Source: Hemerocallis citrina
Lineage: Eukaryota > Streptophyta > Magnoliopsida > Asparagales > Asphodelaceae
NCBI GenBank assembly: GCA_017893485.1
Contig: CM030361.1
Span: 309,357,724 to 309,421,723, forward strand
Length of the DNA: 64,000 bases
Direction of reading: 5' to 3'
Shown: positions 22,480 through 34,213 of the stretch, in pieces
Position numbering within the stretch: the first letter of the stretch is position 1
How the letters are laid out: every line of letters starts with the position of its first letter
Position numbers and translations under genes: made by a program
Notes under the pieces: model-generated
What the model was told of the DNA's origin: nothing
Database searches by the model: none
Seen by the model: only the letters and a program-made list of their open reading frames with translations

Positions 22480-23740
22480 GCCACTGGGCCTTCATGAGGG
22501 GGTTGTCCTGATTGTTTTTAGAGCGATCTTCGAGCCGGCGAGAGTCTATGGGTCGGCAAGGGTGATGGCGGACTGTCTGAGACTTCCTGAGAAGATTACC
22601 TTGGTGCCAGACCTAACCTCGAGCAGGCGAGGGATTAGGGGTCGGCAAGGGTGATGGCGAGCCGTTGAGCCTTCCTGAGAAGACTACCCTGGTGCTAGAC
22701 CGGACCTCGAGTTGTCGAGGGATTACGAGTTAACAAGGGCGATGGCGAGCCGTGGAGCCTTCCTGAGAAGACTACCCTGGTGCTAGACCCGACCTCGAGC
22801 TGGCGAGGGATTTATGGGCCAACAAGGGTGATGGCGAGCCGTTGAGCCTTCCTGAGAAGACTACCCTGGTGCCAGACCTGACCTCGAGCTTGGCGAGGGA
22901 TTATGGGTCGGCAAGGGCGATGGCGAGCCGTGGAGCCTTCCTTAGAAGACTACCCTGGTGCTAGACCCGACCTCGAGCTGGCGAGGGATTTATGGGCCAA
23001 CAAGGGGGATGGCGAGCCGTTGAGCCTTCCTGAGAAGACTACCCTGGTGCCAGACCTGACCTCGAGCTTGGCGAGGGATTACGGGTCGGCAAGGGCGATG
23101 GCGAGCCGTGGAGCCTTCCTGAGAAGACTACCTTGGTGCTAGACCCGACCTCGAGCTGGCGAGGGATTTATGGGCCAACAAGGGGGATGGCAAGCCGTTG
23201 AGCCTTCCTGAGAAGACTACCCTGGTGCCAGTCCTGACCTCGAGCTTGGCGAGGGATTACGGGTCGGCAAGGGCGATGGCGAGCCGTGGAGCCTTCCTGA
23301 GAAGACTACCCTGGTGCTAGACCTGACCTCGAGCTGGCGAGGGATTACGGGCCAACAAGGGTGTTGGCGAGCCGTTGAGCCTTCCTGAGAAGACTACCCT
23401 GGTGCCAGACCTGACCTCGAGCTTGGCGAGGGATTACTGGTCGGCAAGGGCGATGGCGCGCCGTGGAGTCTTCCTGAGAAGACTACCCTGGTGCTAGACC
23501 TGACCTCAAGCTGGCGAAGGATTATGGGTCAACAAGGGTGAGGGCGAGTCGTTGAGCCTTCCTGAGAAGACTACCCTGGTGCCGGACCTGATCTCGAGCC
23601 GGCGAAGGATCTACGGGTCGGCAAGGGCGATGGCGAGCCGTTTGAGCCCCTCTGGTATGACTACCCTGGTACTAGACTTGGCCTCGAGCTGGCGAGGGGT
23701 TACGGGTCGGCAAGGGTGGGGGGCGAACCGTTGTGCCTTA
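22480..23740. repeat. 88-bp tandem array with two-unit higher-order pattern
   Basis: About 14 units of 86-88 bp around GAGAAGACTACCCTGGTGC and CCTCGAGCTTGGCGAGGG. Units alternate: one type has GTCGGCAAGGGCGATGG and GTGGAGCC, the next GCCAACAAGGG and GTTGAGCC. The effective repeat is therefore about 175 bp over most of the array (best seen 22690-23500). It sits just inside the 3' LTR. Confidence 0.85.
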
Positions 23741-24674
23741 GGAATGTTGAGCAGGGTAGCCCGCTGTCTTTGCGGAGCATTGTAGGCGCCCCGAGATCTG
23801 TGTGATGTTCCAATTTCCTAGGGGCCTTAATGGAGCCGCCTAATAAATGCATGGCGCATGGTCTTCCGTCGTTTGGTTTTCCCCATGTCATAAAGGCCGG
23901 CCTATGGGGGGAGGCTATAAGTACCCCTCTCTCTGCAGTGGGTTGGATCACAGCAAGGGTGGTCTATTGGCCATCAAAGGTGTCTGCTCCGGCGGACGTC
24001 TGTTTCTTGCAAAATTTTACCCCCGGTCGTGTCGGAGAGGTGGTTTCTCTGCCGCCCGGATCTTCTCTTGGATCTGATGGCTCTGATACGGTAGCCAGAT
24101 CCAGGGGGGATCAGGGCGAGAGGGGTAACGACCGAAATTCGGACCGGTAGATGAGGAGCCTCGGATTGGTGATGCCTCTGCCGTCTGGATCCTTTTTCGG
24201 GACAGACGACCCTGATATGGTTGTTTGGCCCGAGAGAGATCCAGACGGGAGGGGCATCAACCATATCCCGGACTTGGGGCTGAAGAGCCTCGGATAGATG
24301 GGTTGTCTCCGATTGGAGGTTGGCCACTCTGTCTTCAAATAGGGCTCCAGGTGATGGTGGTTTCTGTCTCACCCTCGAACAGTTCGGGGTTTCGACTGTC
24401 GAGGCTGTAAGCCCCGAGCTGCTCGCGGGTGAAAGGGGAACCGGTCGAGCCCTGGAGCCCGGGGCGTCTGTCGAAGGACAGCGCCTTAAATCTTAAGTAA
24501 AATGTTCTCTTTGCCGAATACCCCCTCCGAACTGACCCCCGCGTCTGGCTGCCAGCCTGGCATTGGATGACGTCAGCAGCGCACGTTTCGAGGACGTGGT
24601 GCGATTTCCCAGGCAGCAGTTGCACATCAATAGGTGAACAGTACTTGCGGAAATCGAGGAGTCGCTTTCATCCT
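23741..24674. other. Spacer upstream of the antisense gene
   Basis: GC-rich and noncoding as far as seen. A segment of about 140 bp (about 24035-24170) is imperfectly repeated at about 24170-24310, sharing CCGGATC/CTGGATC, CTGATA and GAAGAGCCTCGGAT-type words. It probably holds the antisense gene's promoter-proximal region. Confidence 0.5.
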
Positions 24675-24683
24675 CTATAAATA
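24675..24683 (+). promoter_or_regulatory. TATA box of the antisense gene
   Basis: CTATAAATA followed by a pyrimidine-rich stretch (CCCCCCTCTCCCCC) and, about 160 bp on, the first ATG at 24842. The arrangement fits a plant core promoter pointing opposite to the element's own gag. Confidence 0.6.
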
Positions 24684-24841
24684 TTCCCCCCTCTCCCCCT
24701 TTAGCCCACTCCTTTCTTGCTGCTTTCTTTTTCAAAAATTTCCCAACACTTCAGCACTCGTCCCTGCAGTTTGCTGTACTAGACTCGCCCTTCCGAAGTG
24801 ACCCCAGGTGAGTTGGTAAGTCTGTTTAGTTTTAGGCACAG

Positions 24842-27800
24842 ATGGATAGGGCTCAGTCTGGCTCGTCAGCGTCGACGTCTAGGGGGAAGTGAAACCTGTC
24901 TCCAAATCGACGTTATGGGAGGAGCCCGTGCTTGAGGAGTCAGTACACGTTGAGGAGCCTTCCGATTCGGTTTCGTGGGAGGAACCAGTAGGTGAGGAGG
25001 AGGTACATGGTGCGAGGCCATTATGCTCCCGACGTCCCTTCGTGGTGGAGAGTAGCGAGTCGGAGGAAGCGAATGATGGCTCGGACGGCGTCCGTCTTCT
25101 GGAGTTGACTTCCGAGGAGGAGGGAGGCGAGGGCGGCACAGTAAGAAGATCCACAGTTCAGGGTGCGGGTCCGAGTTCCATGCCGACTGGTCTGGGGCCC
25201 TTATCTACTCCCTCGTCGGAGCGAACCAAGAAGAGGAAGAAGGCTCCGAGGAAGGCAGGACCGAGGACTGGTGGTTCGAGCCAGGCGCCTGTTTACCGCA
25301 ATTTGTGGACAGGTTCGCCCGTGCAGCCGAAGCCTTTCCGTCAGTATCCTGACGACCTATCTGACAAGGAGCTCTTCGGCGTGCAGGCCTCTTCGCCGAG
25401 TCGGAAGAGGGTGATGATGGACTCGATTCCGACCGTCTTGGAGGGTGGGGACTTGGAGGTTTTGCAGCTGGCGTACCACATAGGTCCTGGCTACGAATTG
25501 ATGCTGCCGAGCTCTACTCTGCGCCCAACCGATCCCCTATCTGCTTGGTATTGTGTCTTCCAAGTGGACGCCTTCATCTCTGGACTGAGGCTGCCAGTCC
25601 ACCCGTTTGTTCGGAAAGTGCTGAACTGGGCCTCCTTGGCGCCGATGCAGTATGGGCCGAACTCTTGGAAGCAGATAATTTGTTTTGTACTGATGTGCGA
25701 GGAACAAAAGGTACCCCTGCGGTTGAACGTGTTCCGAGCGATGTTGATGATCAGCTCGGCGGCTGAGGGTGTTTACTATATCTCCCCCCGGAGTAAGGGA
25801 AGGTCGTTCACAGCCACCCGGACTCCATCAAGGATTGGAAGAAAAAATATCTGGTGATCCGGAGTGAAGAGCCCTGGGACATTCCGACTCGATGGAACCA
25901 TTCCAAGCCGAGCTATCAACCGCCGAGGCCGAGGGATCTGACGGCCGAGGAGTGGGGGTTTGTCGAGCGCCTCCGTCTGTCCCCTGGTATCGATTGGACG
26001 AAGGTGACGGAGGCCCACCTGGCGAGCATTGGACTGAGCCCAGCCGTTCTGCGTATGTAGTTGTTTCTTTTCTCTCGATCTTTTCGTACTTTCTTGCTCA
26101 TTGCTCTTAATGGTTTTTTCTGTAGATATGGATGAAGCATCGATCAAAGCAAGGAGGCTCGCCATGAAGAAGGAGAACGCCGAGAAGAAGAAGGGGGAGG
26201 CGACGAAGAAGCCGAGGGAGCCGTCCCTGGTTATCTCGGAGGCCCCGCTCGAGCCGAGGGCTAAGAGGACTCGCTCGGAGACGAGCAAGGGGGCGGCCCC
26301 TTCGAGGGGTAAGGGCCCAGCGAGGGCATCCGATCTCGACAAGGGGAAAGGTCCCTTGGTAGAGGTTGAGGAGGAGGACCCGGTGGTGGAGATGTTGCGG
26401 CAACGGTGGGCACCGGACTGGTCGGTTCGGATGGGCGACTGTCTGACTAAGGAAGCCCAGGCCGTTGAGGTGGTGGAGAAGTTGGCGACCCCTCGCGATC
26501 GCCAAGTGATGGAGAGCGAGCCCGTAGAGGTGGCCTTTACGTGCCTGGCGCAGGCCACCGTGCTGGTAAGCGTGTCGACCTTATCCCTCTTGTTAATCTT
26601 GCTTCGGGAGTTTTCTTCTTATCTGTGCTTGTCGGTCGCAGGCTTGTATGTAGGGAGCTAACGTGAAGAACCTCTACGAAGCGTCCCTGTCACAAGAGCG
26701 AGCTCGGGCGGATAAGAGCGAGCGGGAGATGAAGGAGATGCGGATCGAGCTCGAGGGTTCGCATAAGAGGGAGCAGCAGATGAAGCTCGAGCTTGAGGCC
26801 AAGGACGCAGAGTGGGGGAAGAGGGTGGTCTCCTTGAAGAAGAAGTTCGCCAAGGAGAAGGAGGAGTTGACGACTGCGTTCGCCAAGGAGAAGGAAGAGC
26901 TGACGGATGTGGGTCAGCGGATGGTGATCAAGGCCCAGGATGAGTGCTACGCGAAGGCCCTCAGTCATGTGAGGCACTTCTACCCGACCGTCGACCTGTC
27001 CAACTTTGAGTATGACATGGAGATCGAGGGGACACCGAAGACTCCTGCCGAAGAAGGGCCCGTTGGCAACCCGGCCGTCGACCCTCCTGCGAACCCGATC
27101 GATGCCGAGGTGGGAAATCAAGTTGTATAGTTTTATCTTTCTTTTTTCCCCCCTTCGATTGTATTTGCCTTCCGCGGACTGGCCACCGCCTTTTTTGTAA
27201 GAAGCAGCACAATTTATAAAAAAGTATTTTTGACTGGCCAAGTGTTTTGACCTCGGATATTTCCGAACCTCCTTGCTTATGTGCGTTGAGTTGGTTCTCT
27301 TGTAGGTTGTGGCTTCCCTTCCCGAGGCGGACCCCCGTCGTTCCGACGTGGCGTGGCTCCGGAGCAAGGTTGAGGCATTGGAGGCCACTTTGGCTCGGTA
27401 CCGTGAGAGGGCCCGTAACGCTGATGCGGCCTTTAATTATTACAGGAACATGTCTGAAGCCCTTGGTGAGGAGGCAAGCCGTCTGAGGAGGGCGATGGTG
27501 GATCGGGAACTCGTGGGTGTCGGACTCGGATATACTATGTCGAGTTCCTCGGTGCAGAGGCCCTCCTCCGAGAAGCTACTTCGCGATGTGATAGTGGAGA
27601 AGGAGGTGGAGATACACCGCTACCGGACGATGCTGGGCGTCTCGAGACCTTCCTCGGGTGGTCAGCAAGCGGAGGGGGTACCCTCTGCGCTGCCGCTATT
27701 GGAGCGTATGCGGCCCGCCGATGCCCAGAGTTCCGTGGCCGGTGTGTCGACCGTGGCCAAACCGAAGGACCATTATGACAAGGAGAGAGTTCCAAGTTGT

Positions 27801-27845
27801 TCGATTGGAGTGATCCCGCCGTTCGTCGGACCAGAGGGGCCTTGA
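24842..27845 (+). pseudogene. Antisense four-exon gene of 'putative gypsy type transposon' (PF04195-like) type
   Basis: Exons: 24842-26052, 26126-26565, 26642-27109 and 27306-27845, each bounded by GT/AG with phases that join (26052/26126 restores an H codon; the other junctions are phase 0). Exon 1 encodes an acidic, serine-rich N-terminus, then a globular region with LPVHPFVRKVLNWASLAPMQ and DWKKKYLVIRSEEPWDIP, like the plant family PF04195, found in genes associated with gypsy elements and of unknown activity. Exons 2-3 are lysine/glutamate-rich, with a long coiled coil (LYEASLSQERARADKSEREM onward). Exon 4 adds another (VEALEATLARYRERARNADA). Frame breaks near 24885 and 25800 and a TAG at 26651 (CMxGANVKN) mean this copy is not intact. 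It occupies the place of pol, on the strand opposite to gag. The family call is by memory of motifs. Confidence 0.65.
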
Positions 27846-27916
27846 GAGGGCGGCTTCCTACTGTTTGAGATGAGAGGAGTGTTTCTGTAACGGTCTTTGT
27901 TTGTTTCCCCCTAACT

Positions 27917-27922
27917 CAATAA
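27917..27922 (+). terminator. Poly(A) signal of the antisense gene
   Basis: AATAAA, 72 bp after the stop codon of exon 4, in a T-rich 3' untranslated context. Confidence 0.6.
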
Positions 27923-28299
27923 AGGAGTATGAATAAGGAATTCATTTCACTCTTAGCTCCGGTTGATAGTGTACGGAATGATGAAGGGAGTGAGGTTCGG
28001 CCCTGTCGGTCCGTGAGGGATCGGCGTGGGGCGTGGTGAAGTCTCCCGGCCTGGGTAGGGTCGGACATACCGAGGCGTCGGGGATGATCCCGGGGTGAAG
28101 ACTTGGGTGTCGATCCCCTGGTCTGGTATTAGGTCGGATCTGCCGAGGCGTTTGGAGTATGATACAAAGAGATTTCCTTAGTATAAGATAGGGGGCCGCT
28201 AAAACGGCCCTTTACATACGAAATCTTTACAAAAGGTTTACTTCAAGCTAAGTTAGAACTTATGCTCGTCTCTCAAGGAAATTCACTAGGTGCTCGGCG
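27923..28299. other. Junction between antisense gene and gag-protease
   Basis: No coding sequence recognised. The two genes converge here tail to tail; the element's pol would be expected here and is absent. Confidence 0.5.
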
Positions 28300-30539
28300 T
28301 CAAATGGGAATCCCTCCGGCTCGACGGCAGGTCCGGGAGTAGGGCCGTCCCTCTCTGGTTTGAATTTCGATGGCGTCGAAGGGGAACACACCTCCCCCGA
28401 CGGTGGTCATGTAGCACGATCGCGCTGCTTCTTGGCTGCCTCGGACGATGCCGACTCCTTGCGGGGTGGGAAATTTAAGCTTCAGATGGTAGGCCGAAGG
28501 CACTGCTTGGAGGGAGCATAATTCGGGTCGGCCGAGTATGGCATTGTAAGCCGCCTTGACGTTGACCACCATGAAGTCCATAGACTCGGTCCTCTTGACG
28601 GGAGCCGATCCTGCGGTAACGTCGAGGGTAACAATCCCTTCTATCACGACAGGGACGCCGGAGAACCCATGCAAGGTATATCCGGCCGGCTTGAGCTTGC
28701 CTCTAGGTAACTTGAGATTCTCGAAGGCTTCGAGGAAAAGAATATTAACCGAGCTGCCATTGTCGGCGAGGATTCGGCGAACTTCACAATTAGCCATGTG
28801 AAGGCTAATGACGAGGGCATTGCAGTGGGGCAGGCGAACGCCTTCGAGGTCCTCTCCTGAGAATGAGACTGGCATTGGCTGTAGCTTGGGCGAGGGGTTG
28901 TCTTGGACAGCATTCACCTCTCGGATGAAGGCTTTTCGGGAAGTATTCGATTCTCCTCCCATTGGCCCTCCGTGGACACAGTGCAAGATGAATGGCGTAT
29001 CCGCAGCTCCCTCGGACTCGGGATCCCGACCCTGGATGCGGTTCGGAGTAGGGTTCGGAGGCGAGAGCCTCCGGCTCCTAGTATCTCGCCGATCCCGTGG
29101 GACTTCTCGGGTGAATTCTCGGAGGTACCTCCTGGAGATGAGTTCCTCAATCTCGTCTTTCAGGGCCCGGCATTGGTCGGTGTCGTGCCCATGGTCTCTG
29201 TGGAAGCGGCAGTAGAAGCGCTGATCTCGGTTCTTGCTGTTGTTAGGTCGGGGAGGTAGTCGAACAATGCCTTTGTCTTCGATTTCTAAGAGGATGGCGG
29301 ATACGTTATGTGTCAAAGGAGTGTACCTCTCGAAGCGGGGGACCGGCGGGATCTTCTTTATGGCCCCCGCGTCCCTCGGAGCCTTCTTTGATGGTTCGAC
29401 TTCTTCGGCCTTCCGTTTTCCCTTCGAGGTGGCCTCCCTAGCATCTTCGGGGCTAAGGGCCTCTTCTGCCCTAATGTATTTCTCGACCCTGTTGAGGAGG
29501 TCGGGAAAGTCGACGGGGGGTCTCTTCGCCAGAGAAGCTTTCAGCTGTCCATGACGAACGTTGTGCCGAAAGGCCGCAGAGGCGATGCCTGGATCAAGAG
29601 AGGAGACCGACCTTGCCTCCGTGGTAAACCTCCGGACGAACACTCTGAGGGACTCTCCCTCTATCTGTCTGAGCCCAAGTAAAGAGGCGCTGGTCCTTTC
29701 CGCCTTTCGGCTGGTGACGAAGTGGGCAAGAAAATTGCCCTCTAGTTGGTCGAAGGAGTAAATGGAGCCGGGGGTGAGTTTCGAGTACCATTCACGAGCC
29801 GGACCCCGAAGTGTGGCAGGGAAGGCTCGGCATAGCAGGGGATCCGAGGCGCTGTAAATCATCATGAGGGTTTTGAAACCCTCCATGTGATCAGCGGGAT
29901 CTCCCTCGCCGTCGTAGGTCTCGAATTGAGGTGGTCGGAAATTCCTGGGTATTTCCGCTTGGAGGATGGGGGCGGAGAAGGGAGGACGGACAGGTCTGTA
30001 CCCCTGAGCCGCTCGTCGGTCGCCGTCTCCTATATGATCGAGGCGATCCTCCATTTCTTGGAGGCACCTTAGGAGTACGCCATCGTCTTCTGGCTGGATT
30101 GTTGATGGGCGCGACACGCTGACCTCGGCATCCGACCCGGTTTGGGAGTGGAGGGTTTCCTCCCTGGGGGCCCGTCGGAGGGCCCTGAGAATTTCTCTCC
30201 GGAAGTCTTGGAACTCCTTGTGAGTGACGGGTCTCCCTCGACCTTGTTTGGTCGGTCTGAAGGCTGCCTTCCGATGCGGCTGAGTGCTGACCTCCGTCCC
30301 TCGGGCGGCGGTCTCGGATGGTTCGGGGCCGGGTTGGAAGCGGCCCTTTCCCTGCTGCAGCTAATCTGTCGGTTGACGATTACTCCCCGTAGGTCGGGCT
30401 GGACCTGACGGGTGACGCTCCTTTGGGACCCCTGATGGTGAGCCCTGTGTTTTGAAGGGTGCGGATCGGCGTTAGCGGTTGGTGGGGGCAAGTCCCGTCG
30501 GTTGACGGAGGAAGCAGCCCCCTTGCCCTTGGAGGCCAT
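28300..30539 (-). pseudogene. Gag-protease of the inner Tat element
   Basis: Minus strand, first ATG at 30539 (MASKGKGAASSVNRRDLPPP). The frame shifts by -1 upstream of VTHKEFQDFRREIL (between about 30290 and 30230); the long frame then runs to 28300. It shows the gag core (FRPPQFETYDGEGDPADHME, RGPAREWYSKL), a basic linker, a zinc-knuckle-like CRFHRDHGHDTDQC, and the aspartic protease. In the catalytic motif LADNGSSVNILF the active-site D is retained, but V, found in the two related copies, is A. After the protease the sequence diverges (EIQTREGRPYSRTC) and ends, whereas the relative at 59392-61998 continues into RT. Confidence 0.8.
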
Positions 30540-30601
30540 GAGAGTTCGGCTGTCGAGGTGCCTTGATGGTCGTGCTCGGGTCGGCTTCTGAAGCAAGTTT
30601 T

Positions 30602-30619
30602 CCACAGACGGCGCCAACC
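30602..30619 (-). other. Primer-binding site of the inner Tat element
   Basis: On the minus strand GGTTGGCGCCGTCTGTGG directly follows the 5' LTR. The relative at 58840 has GGTTGGCACCGTCTGTGG. The matching tRNA was not determined. Confidence 0.7.
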
Positions 30620-31414
30620 TGATGCGGTTTATTTCTGGGAGACGTGTGGATGCACCAGGTGTGAGTTCGGACTCAATTTGTATTGAAGGAGAAAGCTGCT
30701 TGTCAGACGACCTTCGGAGTGACCTGGCGGCTCCTGCGAAGGGCTCGGAGTGAGGTGGATGCCTAGGCTCGGATCAGAGGGCTCGGATCCGAGGTCTTGT
30801 GTACCTGCAGACGGCCCTGAAACACCGGGGTTTATCCCGGTGGCGGACCCTCCGATGATCTAGTCAGTCTCTGTGAGAGAGTAGCAATAACTAGGTGAAT
30901 TTAAGTGGCAAAAGATTGATTACCTCTAAAGGTGGGTGAGGGTCTAGTATTTATAGGGAATTCCAACCGGGTTTGGATCCTCTTGGGGGTCGGGTCTGAA
31001 CCCGAAAGCCCATGGGCCTGACGTGGCGGAAGGCCCAGGGGGTTTAGGGCTGACGTGGCAGTACCAGGAGTGGTATATGGCTGACGCGGCAAAGCCCTTG
31101 GTGGTATTTGGAGCTGACATGGCAGATCATGGGGCTTCTGTGCTTCCGAAAGGATCTGGTGGCCCAGGCTGTGTCAGGTCATCCTCATTCTATACCAGGA
31201 GGGGCGGACGGCCCGGAGGGCTGTTGTGGATCGGAGGTCGAGGGCCATCGCCGCTCATCGGATACGAGGAGACCAGATTTGTGGGGGTGAACTTGAGGTT
31301 CGGCGCCGACCCTGCAGTGGCTCGAAGCCGAACTAGACTGCTGTTTCTTCCATTTTTTGAGTGAGAGTCGTATTGGGCCCTGGTTGGGCCCCAAGCCATT
31401 TTTACCCTACCACA
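30620..31414 (-). repeat. 5' LTR of the inner Tat element (795 bp)
   Basis: Pair of 21610-22404, with the same ends. It is followed by ATGAC (31415-31419). Confidence 0.9.
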
Positions 31415-31419
31415 ATGAC
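31415..31419. repeat. Target-site duplication, right (ATGAC)
   Basis: Matches 21605-21609 exactly. Confidence 0.9.
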
Positions 31420-33110
31420 AATTTGTTGTACAGTGTTCGCAGGACTTTTGGTAGCGATTCTTAGACGTGAAATGTGGATTCATTGTAACTTTGCTATTGT
31501 AATGAGACTTGTAGTTTGTGGAATAAGAAGTCTTCTACGTGTCGGTAACTTGTCCTGTGATACATCGTCTTGGGGGTTGGCTAGTTGCATGAGCTACTCT
31601 TGGGGAGAATTGGACTCTTGACTAGCCGTTTTGTATTTGTAGATGTCTGTAGTGCTACTGGATCTGAACATATGTGTTTGTGATAGTTTTGTGATTTGAA
31701 TAATTCCTTTCACATGCTTGATCCTTGCTATCATGGTTGATGTGCCATCAACTGCATTCTTTGTGGCTAAATAACAGGGCCTCAAGTCTGTTGCGTATAG
31801 CTAAAGAACTTTCGGTGGTGTATGACGGAGTTTAGCTTTGCTCCGTCTTGAACCCAGCTAGTTGTAAGGACAACTTTGAGGGAGAGTTGTTTTCCAAACT
31901 TGTTGTATGGGGCCTCTGACAGATTGTGAGAGTCACATCGAATGGAAAGTTGAACTCCAAGTATTGCTTTTTACAAGTGTTGCTAGAGTAACTGCGATCC
32001 ATGATTTTGGACATCTTAATCTGTCGTTGAGAAAATTTAACTAGTTGCAGGAGCAGATCGAATGGCGAGTTGGACTCTGAACGTGTGTCATAACAGGTTG
32101 CAAGAGTAACTCTGAACCATGGGTATGGATTCCGAACTTGTTAGTTTAAGTGTTAAACTAGTTGCGGGAGCAGATCAAATGGCGAAGCGCACTCTGAACT
32201 TGCTTATTTGCAAATTGTGAGTCTCTCTGTCGAGCCATGGGTATGGACTCCAAACCGGTCGTCGAGGCACTAACGGATTGCAGGAGCAGATTGAATGGCG
32301 AAGTGCACTGTGAACTTGCGTTATTGTAAATTACTAGAGTCTCTTTGAGCCATGGATATGGACTCTGAATCTGTCTTACGAGAAGACTTGTAACGAGTGT
32401 TGGGTGCTGCTTAAATGTATAAGTGTGGCACTCAACTTGTTGTATAAGTCTCCGAGGAAGTTCAACTAGTTGCAGGAACAGATCAATCGGTGAGTCGTGC
32501 TCTAAATGTGCAGGATTGCATGTTGTGAGAGTAACCCCGAGTCGTGGATCTGGATTTCGAAATTGTGTTGAGGAAAGCTTGTAACGAGTGTTTAGCGCCG
32601 CTCTAAGTGTAAGTTGGGCATTTAGCCCGTTGTTTGCTTTGATGAATTAACAGGTTGCATGAGCAGATAAAATGGCGAAGCGCACTCTGAACTTGCTTCA
32701 TTGCAAATTGCTGGAGTAACTTTGAACCATGGGTGTGGACTCCGAACCTGTCTTGTCTTTTAACGACTTTTTGGTGTCGTTTTTATGTACAAGTTTGACA
32801 CTCAACTCATTGTATGCATCCGTAGAGTTGTACAATAGCTTTGCAAAAGTTCGTACCATATTTTATTGGAAAATAAAACTAAGCGGCTGCTCTAGTGGCT
32901 GGCCGTTATTACAAATTGAGAAAATTTGCTGAAAAATAAAACTAAGCGGCTGCTCTAGTGCGCCGCTATTACAAATTGAGAAAATTTGCTATTGCTATTG
33001 CTGTTAAGAGAGGATGTTTCAGATCCCCTCGTTCACCTTCACAAGGTGTTTCACTTTCCAAGTCCCCGCTGATATCTCCTTGCTCCCTAGGTCTTCAAGT
33101 TGATGAGCTG
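31420..33110. repeat. Degenerate repeats of the outer Tat element
   Basis: This continues the outer element after the inner insertion. 31850-32760 repeats a unit with AACTAGTTGCGGGAGCAGATC, AATGGCGAAGCGCACTCTG and GAACCATGGGTATGGACTC at irregular spacing. 32868-32930 and 32931-32990 are a direct duplication around AAAATAAAACTAAGCGGCTG. No genes. Confidence 0.65.
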
Positions 33111-33930
33111 TTAGGCGAACAACTTGGTAGACCTTACCCGGACTTGCCTGTTTTGGAGGAAGCCCCCCATTGTTTTACATAGAGAGAAATCTTCTGATGC
33201 ATCAATGTGTTTAGGCATGACTATTTGTCTCCATTGAATAAGTGGAGTGGCTTCGGGCGAGGGATTCAGGTTTACTACTGTGTCATGATGAGAACTAGTG
33301 TGGACCTGGTGAGAGATGATGTGGCAGGTTTGGAAGATCTTGGTAGAGTTGGTTATGGCAGTGACTTCAAGCTCGTTTACAGTTTTTGAATTATTGTGAC
33401 TGCTCTCTGACGGTAGCTCTATGGCATCGAGGGAGAGAATGAAGCCCCCCATTGTAGCGGTGTAGCATGTTCGTGCTGCCTGTTGGCTTCCTACAGCTTG
33501 GCCTACGCCAGCTGTTGTTGGGAACTTCATTTTTATGTAAAATGCGGAGGCAACTGTATGAAAGACCGCTAGGCTGGGACGACCGAATATAGCGTTGTAT
33601 GCGGCTTTCACATCGACTACCATAAAGTCCAGTACTTTCGTTCGAATAGCGGGGGCTTTTCTTGCTGTCACATCTAGTGTGATGACTCCTTCTACTTGAA
33701 CGGGGACACCGGAGAATCCGTGAAGTGTATAACCAGCTGGCTTTAGTCGGTCTCGGGAGAGCTTGAGAGCCTCGAATGTGGCCATGAAGAGGATGTTTAC
33801 TGAGCTGCCATTATCTACTAGGATACGGTGTACCTCATGATTTGCCATGCAAATGTTTATGACCAATGTGTCGCAATGAGGTGTTCGGACGCCTTCTAAG
33901 TTCTTGTCGGAGAAAGATATGGGGCTTTTT
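33111..33930 (-). pseudogene. Protease fragment of the outer Tat element
   Basis: On the minus strand from about 33930: PISFSDKNLEGVRTPHCDTL, then VHRILVDNGSSVNILFMATF (aspartic protease active site), ALKLSRDRLKPAGYTLHGFS and DFMVVDVKAAYNAIFGRPSL. It aligns with the inner element's protease but is clearly diverged, so it is a separate family member. Upstream gag is missing: similarity stops abruptly near 33930. The C-terminal tail to 33111 has no recognisable domain. Confidence 0.8.
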
Positions 33931-34213
33931 CTAGGGCCAGATTGGGGCCCATGGGCTGCCCCAACCCTTTATCATCTCAAAACGGGGTGAAGACCTGATG
34001 GGTGAGGACCCATGACAATGGGGTCTTATGGCCTCTTGCTTTGGATCATCCTACTGGCTGACAGTGCGTTGTAATTACAAGTGTTTAGGGATAGGAAATT
34101 ATATTGTCTGTTAAGGATTCAAACTCATATAGAAGAAATTTTGTAGCTTTTCAAATTGATCCATCAGTTCATGGCTTTCTAGTTTTTCTAATTGAAGTCC
34201 TTACCATCTGCAG
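33931..34213 (+). other. Intron 1 (3' part) of the ceQORH-type gene
   Basis: Noncoding sequence between the truncated Tat element and the exon at 34214. It ends with an acceptor ACCATCTGCAG. Confidence 0.55.

Larger units (their letters stand above)
21610..31414 (-). mobile_element. Inner Tat-type Ty3/gypsy element, complete, non-autonomous, with antisense gene
   Basis: It is 9805 bp long with a perfect ATGAC target duplication, two 795-bp LTRs differing at about 10 positions by eye, a primer site and a polypurine tract, so it is structurally complete. In transcription order (minus strand) it has 5' LTR, primer site, gag-protease (30539-28300), a gene in the opposite orientation (24842-27845), a spacer, an 88-bp tandem array and the 3' LTR. 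There is no RT, RNase H or integrase. It must be moved by proteins from elsewhere; the element at 58091-62381 shares its LTR family and shows what a pol-bearing relative looks like. It inserted into the repeat region of the outer Tat element. Confidence 0.9.
15833..33930 (-). mobile_element. Outer Tat-type Ty3/gypsy element, 5'-truncated, non-autonomous
   Basis: The minus-strand order is 3' LTR 15833-16316, purine tract, long tandem arrays (about 17085-21240 and 31420-33000), then a protease fragment at 33930-33111. Its continuity is broken by the complete inner element 21610-31414. Gag, 5' LTR and primer site are missing: similarity stops near 33930, and no GTTGT partner for the 5 bases before 15833 was found. 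No RT, RNase H or integrase motif is present between protease and 3' LTR, so the element resembles the inner one in lacking pol. Protease and LTR ends (TGATG...CATCA) place it in the Tat group. Confidence 0.75.

Noticed and set aside
17485..23785. Open frames in 17485-17814, 18514-21248 and 22903-23785
   Set aside because: They are translations of tandem repeats (recurring peptide units with the repeat period) and lack known domains.
25776..27388. Long minus-strand open frames 25776-26558 and 26690-27388
   Set aside because: They are opposite-strand shadows of GC-rich coding exons of the antisense gene; no domain is recognised.
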